Translations under genes and position numbers: made by a program | Assembly (NCBI GenBank): GCA_009768935.1 | Contig: WESA01000011.1 | Coordinates: 1-57,428 of the forward strand | Length of the DNA: 57,428 bases | Direction: 5' to 3' | DNA from: Rectinema subterraneum | GTDB lineage: Bacteria > Spirochaetota > Spirochaetia > Treponematales > Rectinemataceae | Shown here: piece by piece, positions 1 through 8,641 of the stretch | How the letters are laid out: every line of letters starts with the position of its first letter | Numbering within the stretch: the stretch's first letter is position 1 | Notes under the pieces: generated by a model | What the model was told of the DNA's origin: nothing | Databases searched by the model: none | What the model saw: the letters and a program-made list of their open reading frames with translations, nothing else

Positions 1-600
1 CGTATCCCCTTAGAGCGCGGCGCACTCGCCCGCTCCTTCCGCGAAACCCTCGTACGCGCCCTGCAGCTGCAGCCACCGGCTCCCTACCGGCCCTTTGTGC
101 TCATCACCGATGAAAAGCCCGACTATCAGCGCGTGCTCCAGAGGCTTGCAGCCTTCCGCACGCAGACTGAACACACCCGCCTCGTCCACTGGACGATCAG
201 CTCGAAGCTGCCCCGGACGCTCAGCAATCCCCTTTTTTCTTCCAACTACATCGACCGGGAGCTGCGCAAAGACCTCGCGCACCACCACCGGGAAACAGTC
301 TGTTTCAACCGCAATGTCGCAAACGGCATGATGCGCCTAAGCTTGTACCTCCTTGGCCACAACTACCTCAAGCCCTTTCGTATTCGTGCACATAAAGGAG
401 CGCATCCTCGTACGCATGCTGAGGCAGCGGGGATTCCGGTGCAGCTTGTGCAGCACTTTGTGCAGGCGCTCACTGGTGGAATACGGGCATTCTTGAGCCG
501 CTGCACGCTCTCCGAGACGATGCGACGGACCTGGGAGAAGCGCTGGAAGACGCCAGGGAAAACAAAGGCTGAGTACATTCCGAAGTATGCGCTTGCATAA
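1..600 (+). CDS. Transposase, C-terminal fragment (5' end outside window)
   Basis: The frame is open from the first base to a TAA at 598-600, giving about 199 residues without a start, so the gene begins upstream of the window. Visible pieces are TDEKPDYQRVL, the stretch HWTISSKLPRTLSNPLFSSN followed by YIDRELRKDLAHHHRETV, and then MRLSLYLLGHNYLKPFRI. A TDE/DY element followed by the conserved RELRKDL..HHRETV..FNRN helix and a YLxxHNYLKPFR strand is the layout of the C-terminal catalytic region of DDE-type transposases that are common in spirochaetes. The basic tail (RRTWEKRWKTPGKTK) fits DNA binding. No terminal inverted repeat can be identified from this end alone. I infer 'transposase' from recalled family resemblance; the exact IS family is not assigned. 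Confidence 0.6.
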   Translation, partial: RIPLERGALARSFRETLVRALQLQPPAPYRPFVLITDEKPDYQRVLQRLAAFRTQTEHTRLVHWTISSKLPRTLSNPLFSSNYIDRELRKDLAHHHRETVCFNRNVANGMMRLSLYLLGHNYLKPFRIRAHKGAHPRTHAEAAGIPVQLVQHFVQALTGGIRAFLSRCTLSETMRRTWEKRWKTPGKTKAEYIPKYALA

Positions 601-616
601 AAAGCTTCGGGCGTTA

Positions 617-646
617 GGAAAGAAGGATGCGCTGGTCTCGCGCATC
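617..646 (-). terminator. Hairpin, likely terminator of ptsH
   Basis: Perfect 7-bp inverted repeat GATGCGC (626-632) / GCGCATC (640-646) with a 7-base loop. Read on the minus strand it is followed by the pyrimidine run CTTCTTTCC. It lies about 85 bases downstream of the ptsH stop and 26 bases after the convergent transposase stop, so it may serve both. The U-run is imperfect. Confidence 0.45.
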
Positions 647-729
647 TGAAGGGAAGATAAGGAAGAGAGAGGTGCTGGCTTGGTGGTGCGCGCTGCTTGC
701 TTGGCACAAGGTTGGAAGCACTACAAAAA

Positions 730-1002
730 TTAGCCCAGCTCTTCGTTGAATCCGGATTCGAAAAGCGCCTTGATGGCTTCTGCTGCTTGCTGTTCGTCCG
801 GTCCCTCGGTGATGATCTTGATTTTTGTGCCGAAGCTGGCGGCGAGCGTGATGATGCCCATTATGGATTTGGCATTGATTCGGTTGCCTGATTTTTCGAG
901 ATAGACGCGGGATGCAAACTTGATTGCGGTTTGCGCGATAAGTGCAGATGGGCGGGCATGAATGCCGGCACGATTTTTTATAGTTGTTTCAAGCTCTACC
1001 AT
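730..1002 (-). CDS. ptsH: HPr phosphocarrier protein
   Basis: 90-residue HPr. In PTS organisms HPr carries phosphate from enzyme I to EIIA on His15; HprK phosphorylates Ser46 as a regulatory mark. Both are visible: GIHARPSA puts His at residue 15, and INAKSIMGII puts Ser at residue 46. The open frame extends nine codons upstream, but the ATG at 1002 (MVELETTI) restores the family start and numbering and has GGGAG about 6 bases before it. No enzyme I or EII gene is in the window, while hprK lies 10.7 kb away at 11731-12729. In spirochaetes and many Gram-negatives this HPr/HprK pair often works in regulation without a full sugar PTS; whether that holds here cannot be seen. Identification is secure. 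Confidence 0.95.
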   Translation of the reverse strand: MVELETTIKNRAGIHARPSALIAQTAIKFASRVYLEKSGNRINAKSIMGIITLAASFGTKIKIITEGPDEQQAAEAIKALFESGFNEELG

Positions 1003-1030
1003 ACAGGCTCCCGGAATGAATTTAGGCAAT

Positions 1031-1060
1031 ATGATACTCTGGAAGTGCTGCCGCGTTCAA
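1031..1060 (-). promoter_or_regulatory. Candidate sigma-70 promoter of ptsH
   Basis: On the minus strand TTGAAC (1060-1055), an 18-base spacer and TATCAT (1036-1031) lie 29 bases before the ptsH start. This suggests that ptsH is transcribed separately from the citF operon upstream of it. Confidence 0.45.
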
Positions 1061-1167
1061 TGAGGCATCCATTGCATAACGGTTAGGTTTTATGATGAGG
1101 CATCACGAGGAACGGATGTCTTTCAGAATTGAAGCTGCTGGATAACCGGTTCATTCTGCAAAATATG

Positions 1168-2751
1168 CTATATGCTCTCGATTTCCCTTACTACGTCGAT
1201 AATGCTTCCGTCACGCCATTCGATCATCGCAACAACTCTATCCTTGAACCTAGGAAGCTCTGGCGCCCCAGTGATTTCTCGGACATCGTGGAGGAGCTCC
1301 GAAATTTTTATGCAGGGCAGGCCGGCCTTTTTTGCTCTTTCCAGGAGGTCTTCGCGACGGGGATTGATGGCAATGCCGCGCTCGGTCACAAGGACATCAA
1401 CCACTTCGCCAGGACAGGTTACAGTGGTTACTTCTTCCCTGACGATTGGGATGCGCTTCCGGAAGGACGGCGCCGTGATGATGGTGCAACCGGCTGAGGC
1501 CGCGGCATCGCTGTGGCCGCCAATTCCATGCAGCAGCAGGCCGTCTGAATGCGTGACAACGTTGACATTGAATCCAAGGTCGATCTCGGTGGCGCCTAGG
1601 ATCGCCACATCGAGCATGTTGGCAACACAGCCCGCTGAGCGGGGTCCGTAGGAGATGAAAGGGTCCGAAGCGACATGCGAGGGATTCTCAGCGCAGGAGC
1701 GTACCGCGTCGAGATCGAAGCTCTGCAAGTCGACGATGGAGCTCAGCAAGCCTTCCTTGAGGAGATCGACGAGGACTTTCGTCGCTCCGCCGTGCGCGAA
1801 GGAAGCTTTCACACCAGCGCGCCGCATGCGCTCTGCAAGAAAGACCGTCGCAGCGAGCGAAATGCCGCCCGCTCCTGCTTGAAACGAAAAACCTTCATGC
1901 ATGAGTCCGGCTGCTTCGATAAAGCGGGCAGTAAGGTCTGCGATGAGCAGCTGGGTGGGGCTCCTGGTCAGGCGTGTCGTGCCCGAGACAATCTTTGAGC
2001 TGTCACCAATGCTCTCCACCTGGAGCACGTAATCGACATTCGATCCGCAGATTGCCCATGGAAGGCAGGGATAGGACACAAGATTGTCGGTAATTACGGT
2101 GACTTTGTTTGCGTACTCGGAATCCGGTTTCGGATAGCCGAGCGGACCGCATGCCGATTTTCCGTAAAGGCCGTTTGCGTTCCCGAATGCGTCCGCGCAG
2201 GGCGCGGCGATAAAGGCGACATCGATTTTAAGGTCTCCATCCTGGATAGCGCGCTGGCGTCCGCCGTGGGAACGGAGCACGCAGGTCTTTGGCATTTCTC
2301 CGCGAGAGCAGGCTGCGCCGACCGCTCCATTCATTGAACCTTCTATTTTTGTTATGACACCTGCGCGGATATAGGGAACCAGTGCGTCGTGGACCGAAAA
2401 AAGGGCAGAAGGCGCGAGCGTGAGATTGCGAATCCCACGCTCTGCCAGTCGCTTGACTACCTCAAGCACTATCGCATCGCCATCGCGCAGATGATGATGA
2501 AAGGAAATCGTAGCTCCATCATGAATATCTAGCCGGTCGAACAGGTCATCCCAGCTTTTCGTCAACTTGTCTGGCTTGCCTCGCCAAGGGACAGGGCGCA
2601 ATTTTTTCTTGCCCGATTGCGTGGAAATGTCTTTGCTTGCAGCAATTGCTGCACCTGTCGGATCAGCAAAAGCGCCAGCAAAGGGCACGAGTTTTCTGCC
2701 CTCTATTTCGAGCGGGATTGCGCGTCCGAGCGCATTGGTCTTCCATTCCAT
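1168..2751 (-). CDS. citF: Citrate lyase alpha subunit (citrate:ACP CoA-transferase type)
   Basis: 527 residues, the usual CitF length. CitF transfers the acyl-carrier thioester from acetyl-ACP to citrate, giving citryl-ACP for CitE to cleave into oxaloacetate and acetyl-ACP. Family hallmarks are visible: the N-terminal PFAGAFADPTG region, SFHHHLRDGDAIV, SMNGAVGAACSRGEMPKT, and the C-terminal GIGGHSDAAASAGCTIITAP followed by VTERGIAINPRR. The frame can be read from 2775, but ATG 2751 (MEWKTNAL) sits one base after the CitDE stop (TGATATG) with GGGGA about 6 bases upstream, so translational coupling to the preceding gene is likely. It is the last gene of the lacI operon. No citC, citX or citG (needed to make and load the prosthetic group) is in the window. 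Confidence 0.9.
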   Translation of the reverse strand: MEWKTNALGRAIPLEIEGRKLVPFAGAFADPTGAAIAASKDISTQSGKKKLRPVPWRGKPDKLTKSWDDLFDRLDIHDGATISFHHHLRDGDAIVLEVVKRLAERGIRNLTLAPSALFSVHDALVPYIRAGVITKIEGSMNGAVGAACSRGEMPKTCVLRSHGGRQRAIQDGDLKIDVAFIAAPCADAFGNANGLYGKSACGPLGYPKPDSEYANKVTVITDNLVSYPCLPWAICGSNVDYVLQVESIGDSSKIVSGTTRLTRSPTQLLIADLTARFIEAAGLMHEGFSFQAGAGGISLAATVFLAERMRRAGVKASFAHGGATKVLVDLLKEGLLSSIVDLQSFDLDAVRSCAENPSHVASDPFISYGPRSAGCVANMLDVAILGATEIDLGFNVNVVTHSDGLLLHGIGGHSDAAASAGCTIITAPSFRKRIPIVREEVTTVTCPGEVVDVLVTERGIAINPRREDLLERAKKAGLPCIKISELLHDVREITGAPELPRFKDRVVAMIEWRDGSIIDVVREIESI

Positions 2752-2752
2752 A

Positions 2753-4018
2753 TCAGTCCCCGATCCTATAGTCATTCAATAGCCGCCTAGCTCTCTCGAC
2801 GACCGGCACATCGATCATGGTGTCACCGAGCGCTGCAGTTCCCTTGCCCTCCACCACAGAGCGCTCGTAGGCTTCGACTATAGCTTTCGCCTGCATGATT
2901 TCTTCTTCCGAAGGGTGGAAGGCGCTCTTGACGGCAGGTATCTGCACTGGATGGATCACCGCCTTGCCCGACATGCCGAGCATACGAGCTTCTTCGCAGG
3001 AACTCCTAAGGGCTTCTTTGTCCTCGGTATCCGAAATTACGGAATCGAGCGGGTCTATTCCCGCTGCACGCGCTGCAAGCACAATCATCTGCTTTGCAAG
3101 GAGTGCCTCGGGCTGGGATGAGCTATGAGGCATTTCTCCATCATGATTTGCTGGCGTGCTGGCAGAGCGCAGGCTTCTTTCTCCAGCGCTTGAATGTATA
3201 TCGCTTATAAAGTCCTCATAGCCGAAGCAGAGTGCTGCGTTGCGCGGCGAAGCTGCTGCTATTTCTTTTGCTGCCAGTACACCAGCAGCGGTCTCGATAA
3301 GCGGGAGAATAAGAATCGAGCCCAAAGGCAGGCCTTCGCGCGCTTCAAGCCTCGCGAGTTCTGCATCCAGTACCTGGATGTCGCGTGCGGACTCACACTT
3401 TGGCAGAACGATTGCCTGCGGCCGACTGTTAACGATTTCCTCGAGATCCTCTCTGCCGCAGGAGCTGTCGATTGGATTGATGCGGACAGCGAGCTCGCTC
3501 TCCCGGAAGAGGTGGGTATCGGAAAGCATATAGCGCACAAGGATGCGCGCTTCGAGTTTTCGCTCCGGAGGAACCGAGTCCTCGAGATCGAATATGAGGG
3601 TATCCGCACCGAACAAATCGGCATTAATCATGAGGTTCGGCTGATTGCCCGGAATATAGAGGCGGGCACGCCGCGGGAGCTGCTTGGCTGACGGTTCTCT
3701 TTGGATTTTGGCTGCGCTAAAGGTTCTGTCCCTTTCTAGCAGTGAGATATTCAGTTCGAATCCAGCCAGCCTCAGAGTGGTCTCTATCCTCGCCGAAAGC
3801 ACAAGGTTGAGAGCACCATCATCTTCGATCTCGAGCAAACCGGTTTTGACACCGAAGACTCCGAGCATACTCTTCGCAGTGTCTTCGATTGACCTGCCGA
3901 ACAGTCTACCGACGCTCGAGCGAACCGTAACAGAAACAGGCTCTTTAGAGGGCCTGTACACCACAAGGCAATCCGACTTGGAAAGCGTGCCGGCTGTGGA
4001 TGGTGTGTATTCCGTCAT
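2753..4018 (-). CDS. Fused citrate lyase acyl carrier protein (CitD) and beta subunit (CitE)
   Basis: 421 residues joining two subunits that are normally separate. Residues 1 to about 92 align with CitD: AGTL at 9-12, later RSSVGRLFG and the strand EIEDDGALNLVLSARIE. Residues about 108-421 are CitE, the citryl-ACP lyase of the HpcH/HpaI aldolase fold: RRARLYIPGNQPNLM, DTLIFDLEDSVPPE, IVLPKCESA, LPLIETAAGVLAAKEI, CFGYEDFISDI and GKAVIHPVQIPAV. The prosthetic-group serine of Klebsiella CitD (Ser14, AGTLESSD) aligns with Lys14 here (AGTLSKSD), flanked by Ser13 and Ser15. A serine-rich insert of about 14 residues follows the FISDI motif in the CitE part. The start overlaps the previous gene's stop by four bases (ATGA). 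CitE relatives also cleave malyl-CoA, but the CitD domain and adjacent CitF favour a citrate-lyase-type complex. Confidence 0.88.
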   Translation of the reverse strand: MTEYTPSTAGTLSKSDCLVVYRPSKEPVSVTVRSSVGRLFGRSIEDTAKSMLGVFGVKTGLLEIEDDGALNLVLSARIETTLRLAGFELNISLLERDRTFSAAKIQREPSAKQLPRRARLYIPGNQPNLMINADLFGADTLIFDLEDSVPPERKLEARILVRYMLSDTHLFRESELAVRINPIDSSCGREDLEEIVNSRPQAIVLPKCESARDIQVLDAELARLEAREGLPLGSILILPLIETAAGVLAAKEIAAASPRNAALCFGYEDFISDIHSSAGERSLRSASTPANHDGEMPHSSSQPEALLAKQMIVLAARAAGIDPLDSVISDTEDKEALRSSCEEARMLGMSGKAVIHPVQIPAVKSAFHPSEEEIMQAKAIVEAYERSVVEGKGTAALGDTMIDVPVVERARRLLNDYRIGD

Positions 4019-6198
4019 AGCTCTTCCACCGTGAATGGGCCATACAGCGCCCTTGAAGCGCGGAGCGTGCCGCAGCCGAGCATACCGCTGTCAAATCTGT
4101 CATTGTCAATTTCGAGCACCTTCTCCCCGTCAATGGACAAGCAGATCGATGAGCCAATTGCTTCGAGGGCCATCACATAGTCCCTGCCTGCCTGCCATGA
4201 ATACTCGGCATTTGCGAGCCTTGTGAAACCAGCATCGTTCTTGTAGATGGCGACATGGCCTGGGCCATCGAATCCGGCCCAATACCCCCGCGTAGCGCCC
4301 TGTGTGCGCACTAAGAGCATGTGGCAATCACCGGCGATAGGGCGCACCTGTGCCGTTATCCGCTGATCACCGACCCGGTAGCCACCCGTGTAGGATGCAG
4401 CCTGGACTGGGGTCATAAGGTGCAGCCTGCCACTCTCGATGCTCCATGTGCCACCATCATGCGAAAAGGGGGTCACACAGCCGAACTCGACCGATTGCTT
4501 TGCCATATCGATTGTGTAGGAAGCCTTCCCCTCAATAGAGAAATGCCGGATGAAAAGCCTGCCGGAATCCCGTTTCCCCTTGCCCGAGAAGCTCGTGATT
4601 TTCAAGCCGATTTCATCAGGAAACGAGCCATCCAGCGAGGGAATCTGAAAATCGAGGCGACAGGGCTCGCCTTCCTGCGGGAAGATAGTGCCAGTCGTGA
4701 TGATATCCTGCCGTGTGAAAGTATCGCGCACATAGCCTTCGACCCCGATGCTCTGTCCCTCCCATCGCTCGAGCATGAACTCGATCCGCACCTTCTGGCC
4801 GGGCCTGGCAATCGGTGAAAAGATAGGGTTGTATCGTTCGTCGTCAAAATCGTCCCTGCGGTAGAAAGGCTTGAAGAAGAGCTTCCCGCTCTCTTCTTTG
4901 ACGAGCCGCTCGAACTGGAACTCAAGGGCGCCGCTCCTGTGGCGCGCCGCGAACCTGGTTGGATCCGAGACGCGCATACCGTGCGTCGAGCCTGGCAGAA
5001 CGAAATCGAACCAGATCGCCCGCTCTCCATCGCCGCGTTGCAGGGCTTCAGTGATGGATGCCGGCACAGCCTCACCCGCGAGCATGTAGCCAGCTTCCGC
5101 AACCCTTTTCGCGAAAGTCGGGATATCGAGGATATTGAGTGTGCCTGGTAGCCCGGAGAGCACGATGCTGTCGTTGACCGGCGCGCGGTAGTGTGCCGGC
5201 AGGGCATCAAGACCGTACAGAACTCCTGCAATGGTACCCACATTTCCCGCATTACAGTCGGTATCCCAGCCGCACATTGTCGCAATTTCGACCGTCCGCG
5301 CGAAACTGCCCTTACCATAGAGCAGTGCGAGTACGCACACGCCTGCGTTCGGGATGATATGGCAGAGGCCAGGCCATTTGTCATAACCCCATTCGGCTAG
5401 CAGGTATTCCTGGCAGGCACGCCAGTCGGAGGGATGCTGCGCATGAAAGCGCAGGACTGCATCTACCACAGCAGCGTAAGCAGAATCCGCTGGCAACATT
5501 GCCCTGCCTGCACCGACCACCGCTTCCACATCGGTTTCCCGGAATGCTGCGGCGATACAGCCTGCAATGAACCGCGCGCCGTGCAAGCCTTCGCCATCAT
5601 GTGACACTGACGCGGCGCGTACCGCATATTCAGCAGCCATTTCCGGGTTGCTCGGCCACACCAGCCCCCATGTATCGATGAAAATCTGGCCACCGATCTG
5701 TTCGGCAGTCACCTTGCCGTTTCGTGCAATGGAGCCGGATTCGGGAGCAGGCACACCATGTTTGAGGTTGAGATAGGCAGTGTGCTCGGTACTCCGGCCA
5801 TAGCCTCCCCACCAGAACATGCCAACGCCTTCGCGCGAATAATCGAGCCAGGCACGGGCGACCTCGGATGGCTCAATGGCAAGAGGCGCGACAGGATTCC
5901 CTTCTCCAGCACCAACGGCGCTCTGAGGCAGGCTCCCAAGCCAGCCCCCCTCTTTGTTCCTTAGGCGCTCCACCTTTTCAAGCAGCGGCCGCACGAAGTA
6001 TACAGGCCCGTTCGCGTCGTCGTCCGCCGCGAAATTCCGGTAAGGTTTGATGTATGATGTGATGTCGCCATACACTTCGCGGATACGCTCATAGGTCCAG
6101 ATCGCCGGTTCGACAGGCGCGCCAAGGCGTATGCCAATGTTTTTTCCCAGCAGTCCCGCGTAGACTCGCTCAAGGTAATCAGAGGGGATAGTCGGCAT
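4015..6198 (-). CDS. ADP-ribosylglycohydrolase-family protein with C-terminal beta-sandwich domains
   Basis: 727 residues, about twice a plain ADP-ribosylglycohydrolase (ARH). Residues 1 to about 375 are the all-helical dimagnesium ARH fold: GLLGKNIGIRLGAPVE (family form GxxxGDALGxPxE, so the usual GD is KN here), the DDD cluster in NFAADDDAN, VSHDGEGLHGA, and the C-terminal metal motif CGWDTDCNAGNVG. From about residue 400 the sequence is beta-rich; the last 160 residues (SFSHDGGTW..., RVGDQRITAQV..., GYWAGFDGPGHVAIYK) resemble a concanavalin/laminin-G-type carbohydrate-binding sandwich. There is no signal peptide, so it should be cytosolic. It follows the solute-binding protein gene and overlaps CitDE by four bases. 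I infer a hydrolase acting on a glycoside brought in by the importer; protein de-ADP-ribosylation is less likely given the fused domains. The substrate is unknown. Confidence 0.75.
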   Translation of the reverse strand: MPTIPSDYLERVYAGLLGKNIGIRLGAPVEPAIWTYERIREVYGDITSYIKPYRNFAADDDANGPVYFVRPLLEKVERLRNKEGGWLGSLPQSAVGAGEGNPVAPLAIEPSEVARAWLDYSREGVGMFWWGGYGRSTEHTAYLNLKHGVPAPESGSIARNGKVTAEQIGGQIFIDTWGLVWPSNPEMAAEYAVRAASVSHDGEGLHGARFIAGCIAAAFRETDVEAVVGAGRAMLPADSAYAAVVDAVLRFHAQHPSDWRACQEYLLAEWGYDKWPGLCHIIPNAGVCVLALLYGKGSFARTVEIATMCGWDTDCNAGNVGTIAGVLYGLDALPAHYRAPVNDSIVLSGLPGTLNILDIPTFAKRVAEAGYMLAGEAVPASITEALQRGDGERAIWFDFVLPGSTHGMRVSDPTRFAARHRSGALEFQFERLVKEESGKLFFKPFYRRDDFDDERYNPIFSPIARPGQKVRIEFMLERWEGQSIGVEGYVRDTFTRQDIITTGTIFPQEGEPCRLDFQIPSLDGSFPDEIGLKITSFSGKGKRDSGRLFIRHFSIEGKASYTIDMAKQSVEFGCVTPFSHDGGTWSIESGRLHLMTPVQAASYTGGYRVGDQRITAQVRPIAGDCHMLLVRTQGATRGYWAGFDGPGHVAIYKNDAGFTRLANAEYSWQAGRDYVMALEAIGSSICLSIDGEKVLEIDNDRFDSGMLGCGTLRASRALYGPFTVEEL

Positions 6199-6226
6199 AG
6201 TTGCTCCGCAATCGAAAGAGCGGCAG

Positions 6227-6268
6227 GGAGTACCGCGCTTTCGTCCTTTGATACGGGCGCGGCACTCC
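6227..6268 (-). promoter_or_regulatory. Intercistronic stem-loop between binding-protein gene and ARH gene
   Basis: A 12-bp stem (GGAGTACCGCGC 6227-6238 against GCGCGGCACTCC 6257-6268, one G-U pair in RNA) with an 18-base loop sits in the 109-base gap after the solute-binding protein stop. No U-run follows. Such elements after binding-protein genes commonly protect the upstream mRNA and lower downstream expression; that role is inferred. Confidence 0.55.
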
Positions 6269-6307
6269 TCCGCCTGGTTTTGATGGATCAGTCAGCACAG
6301 ACAAGCA

Positions 6308-7732
6308 TCACTTCAGCTTCGTCTGCGCATATTTCGTCAGCTCGGTCCCGCCCGCGCTGTACCACTTCTGCACAAACTCGTCGAATGCCGAAATGGGCTT
6401 CTTGCCGGTCACAATGTCCGCGTTGTATTCCTTGTAGAGGTTTGTCATTGCATCCCAGTTAGCAATGTACTGCTCGGGGATGAGGAATGTCTTGTCAGGC
6501 ATCATGTACTTCACGGCGAGTTTTCCGGCTTCCACGGCGGCCTCGGTCATGATCGGCCTGCTCAGCGGCTTGTCGGGGACAAAGCCGTTGAAGGAATCGC
6601 CGAACCACCCGTTGTACCACTCGGCGTACTTGTCCGTGAGCACATAACGGTTGGGCTCTTCAATATAGTGGAGGCCCGGGATGCCCAGCTTCGCGATCTT
6701 GAGGCCAGCAGGGCTCCACATGAAATCGAGCACGGCAAAGGCTGCATCCTTCACCTTCGAGGTGACAGGAATCGCAAAACCACGTGATTCCTTGATCACA
6801 TCAACAAATGGGCCAAGTCCTTGCGCTTTCCCCGCAGGAGGCGGCAGCGGCACGAGCGTGGTGTTTTGGGTCTTCATCATCTTGTTGGCATACACGTCAA
6901 TACTGCCGGGCGCCACACCGGCGATGATACCGGCCTTGCCCTCATAGAACACCTGTTCCTTGGTATCCCATTTCTTTGTCAGGTATTCAGGGTCCAGCAA
7001 GCCTTCCTTGTAGAGCTTTGCGTAGAATTCCAGCTTTTGCTTTTCGTTCGGCGTAACCCTGCAGTACACCCACTGGCCGTCCGCTCCTTTCATCCATGTC
7101 GAGGTGATGCCGAACGCGCCATCGAAAATCGAATCGAGCTCCTCGACGCCGTTTGTCGCGCCGGTAATGGAAATGCCGAACTTCGCTCCTTTCTTCTGGA
7201 CCAGGTCCTTGAACAGCGCATAGTAGGTGTCGACCGTCGGATTCGTAGCGACAGCTTTCGCCGAAGGCAGCGTGTCAAACCAGTCCTTGCGGATTACCGG
7301 CGCGCGGACTCGTGGCGGCGCCACCCAGACAAGGTAGGGATAGCTCTCGAGCCTGGTTTTGCTGTGAGGATCGAGAACATTCTTTATGTACTTCGACTTT
7401 GCGACGTAAGGGCGCAGGTCCTCGAGCAGGTTCTGCATCGCAATCTTGTCGTCGCCGCCCTGGAAATAGATGATGTCGGGAATATCGCCGGACATAATCA
7501 TCAGGCTGATTTTCTCGGCATAGTTCCCAGACGGGACTTTGACGATCTCAATCTTCACCGGTGTGCCCGCAGCTGCCATGCCCTTCTCGATGAGCTGGAT
7601 GAACTGAGCTGCATTCGGATCCGTATCGAGGTCCTTGAGGACGAGCCTCACCTTCGGCTGTGCGCCAGCCAGCGCGACACCAGTGACCAGCATCGCGACC
7701 ATGAGCCACAGAACAATACTGTGCTTTTTCAT
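6308..7732 (-). CDS. ABC transporter extracellular solute-binding protein (CUT1, LipO/YtcQ-like)
   Basis: 474 residues. The N terminus MKKHSIVLWLMVAMLVTGVA followed by LAGAQ is a clear export signal. There is no lipobox cysteine, so the mature protein is probably periplasmic and soluble. After it come KVRLVLKDLDTDPNAAQFI and SGDIPDIIYFQGGD, typical of family 1 binding proteins of the large type paired with LplB/YtcP permeases, which carry oligosaccharides or glycosides. ATG 7732 has AGGAGG 6 bases upstream. It lies 9 bases after the YtcP-like permease gene, and the intercistronic stem-loop follows it. The ligand cannot be read from sequence. The two ARH proteins and citrate lyase subunits in the same operon suggest an unusual sugar conjugate rather than a common polysaccharide fragment, but that is inference. 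Confidence 0.85.
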   Translation of the reverse strand: MKKHSIVLWLMVAMLVTGVALAGAQPKVRLVLKDLDTDPNAAQFIQLIEKGMAAAGTPVKIEIVKVPSGNYAEKISLMIMSGDIPDIIYFQGGDDKIAMQNLLEDLRPYVAKSKYIKNVLDPHSKTRLESYPYLVWVAPPRVRAPVIRKDWFDTLPSAKAVATNPTVDTYYALFKDLVQKKGAKFGISITGATNGVEELDSIFDGAFGITSTWMKGADGQWVYCRVTPNEKQKLEFYAKLYKEGLLDPEYLTKKWDTKEQVFYEGKAGIIAGVAPGSIDVYANKMMKTQNTTLVPLPPPAGKAQGLGPFVDVIKESRGFAIPVTSKVKDAAFAVLDFMWSPAGLKIAKLGIPGLHYIEEPNRYVLTDKYAEWYNGWFGDSFNGFVPDKPLSRPIMTEAAVEAGKLAVKYMMPDKTFLIPEQYIANWDAMTNLYKEYNADIVTGKKPISAFDEFVQKWYSAGGTELTKYAQTKLK

Positions 7733-7741
7733 AGATACCTC

Positions 7742-8641
7742 CTATTCTTTCACTCCGCCCTCCATCACACCTCGCGCATAGTATTTGAGGATGAGGGGGT
7801 AGACGATGAGAACCGGTAGAATCGCCACGATTATCGTGCTCGCCTGTAGAGCGTCATAGCTGAGGCGGGCCGCTTCATCGTAGCTGAAGAGCGTTCCCGA
7901 CCCTATGAGCGATGCTGTATCGTCCAGCACCACGAACTGACGCAGGATGAGCTGCAGCGGATATTTCATGGGGTCCGTGAGATAGATGCTTGCCCTGAAG
8001 TACTCGTTCCAGTGGAACACGCCGTAGAACAGGCCGAGCGTGGCGAGCGCAGGCTTGGCAAGCGGCATGACAATCTTGCGCAGTACCGTCATGTTGCTTG
8101 CGCCGTCCACCTGCGCCGCATCGATGAGCGAAGGTGGTATTTCCTCGAAGTATCGCATCAGGATGATTAGGTAGTAGACATTGACGGTCTTGTAGAGGAT
8201 AACCGCCCACAGGCTGTTCATGAGCCCGATCTTCTTGATCACCAGGTATTCGGTGACCAGGGCCGGCTCTAGGATCATGACGATGATGATCAGTACCATG
8301 AAGAAACGGCGGAACGGCAGCTTGGGCCGCGTCAGCGCGAAGGCTGCCATCGATGTCACGAGCAGGTTCAGGGCCGTCCCGACGACGGTGATGAATACCG
8401 AGTTGAGAAAACTCCGTACGAAGAGGGGGTTGGCGGCGAGCACGCGGTAGTTGATGAGCGAGAAGCCTTTGGGGAAAACCGTGAGCCCGCGGACCTCGGG
8501 AACCCTTGCGGGATTCGAGAGCGAGAGCGCCAGCAGGTTGAGCATCGGCACGAGCACGATGACACAGACAAGAAGCAGCAGCGCCGTGAACAGCCAGCGC
8601 CAGAAGAGCTCGACGGCAGGGGTTTTCACTTTCTTTACCAT
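7742..8641 (-). CDS. ABC sugar permease, YtcP/AraQ-like inner-membrane subunit
   Basis: 299 residues with about six hydrophobic segments (WLFTALLLLVCVIVLVPMLN near the N terminus, FMVLIIIVMILEPALV mid-protein, STIIVAILPVLIVYPLIL near the C terminus). The EAA-type cytoplasmic loop, the docking site for the ATPase, is visible as PPSLIDAAQVDGASNMTVLRKIVMPLAKPALA. It is the second permease of a CUT1 importer. The start overlaps the stop of the LplB-like gene by seven bases, so the two are translationally coupled. No ATPase gene accompanies this pair; CUT1 systems of this type often share an ATPase encoded elsewhere in the genome, and the one at 14722-15837 belongs to another operon and subfamily. 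Confidence 0.88.
   Translation of the reverse strand: MVKKVKTPAVELFWRWLFTALLLLVCVIVLVPMLNLLALSLSNPARVPEVRGLTVFPKGFSLINYRVLAANPLFVRSFLNSVFITVVGTALNLLVTSMAAFALTRPKLPFRRFFMVLIIIVMILEPALVTEYLVIKKIGLMNSLWAVILYKTVNVYYLIILMRYFEEIPPSLIDAAQVDGASNMTVLRKIVMPLAKPALATLGLFYGVFHWNEYFRASIYLTDPMKYPLQLILRQFVVLDDTASLIGSGTLFSYDEAARLSYDALQASTIIVAILPVLIVYPLILKYYARGVMEGGVKE

Noticed and set aside
6821..7819. Open frame of 332 codons antisense to the sugar-binding protein
   Set aside because: No start signal or domain; the binding protein is well supported.
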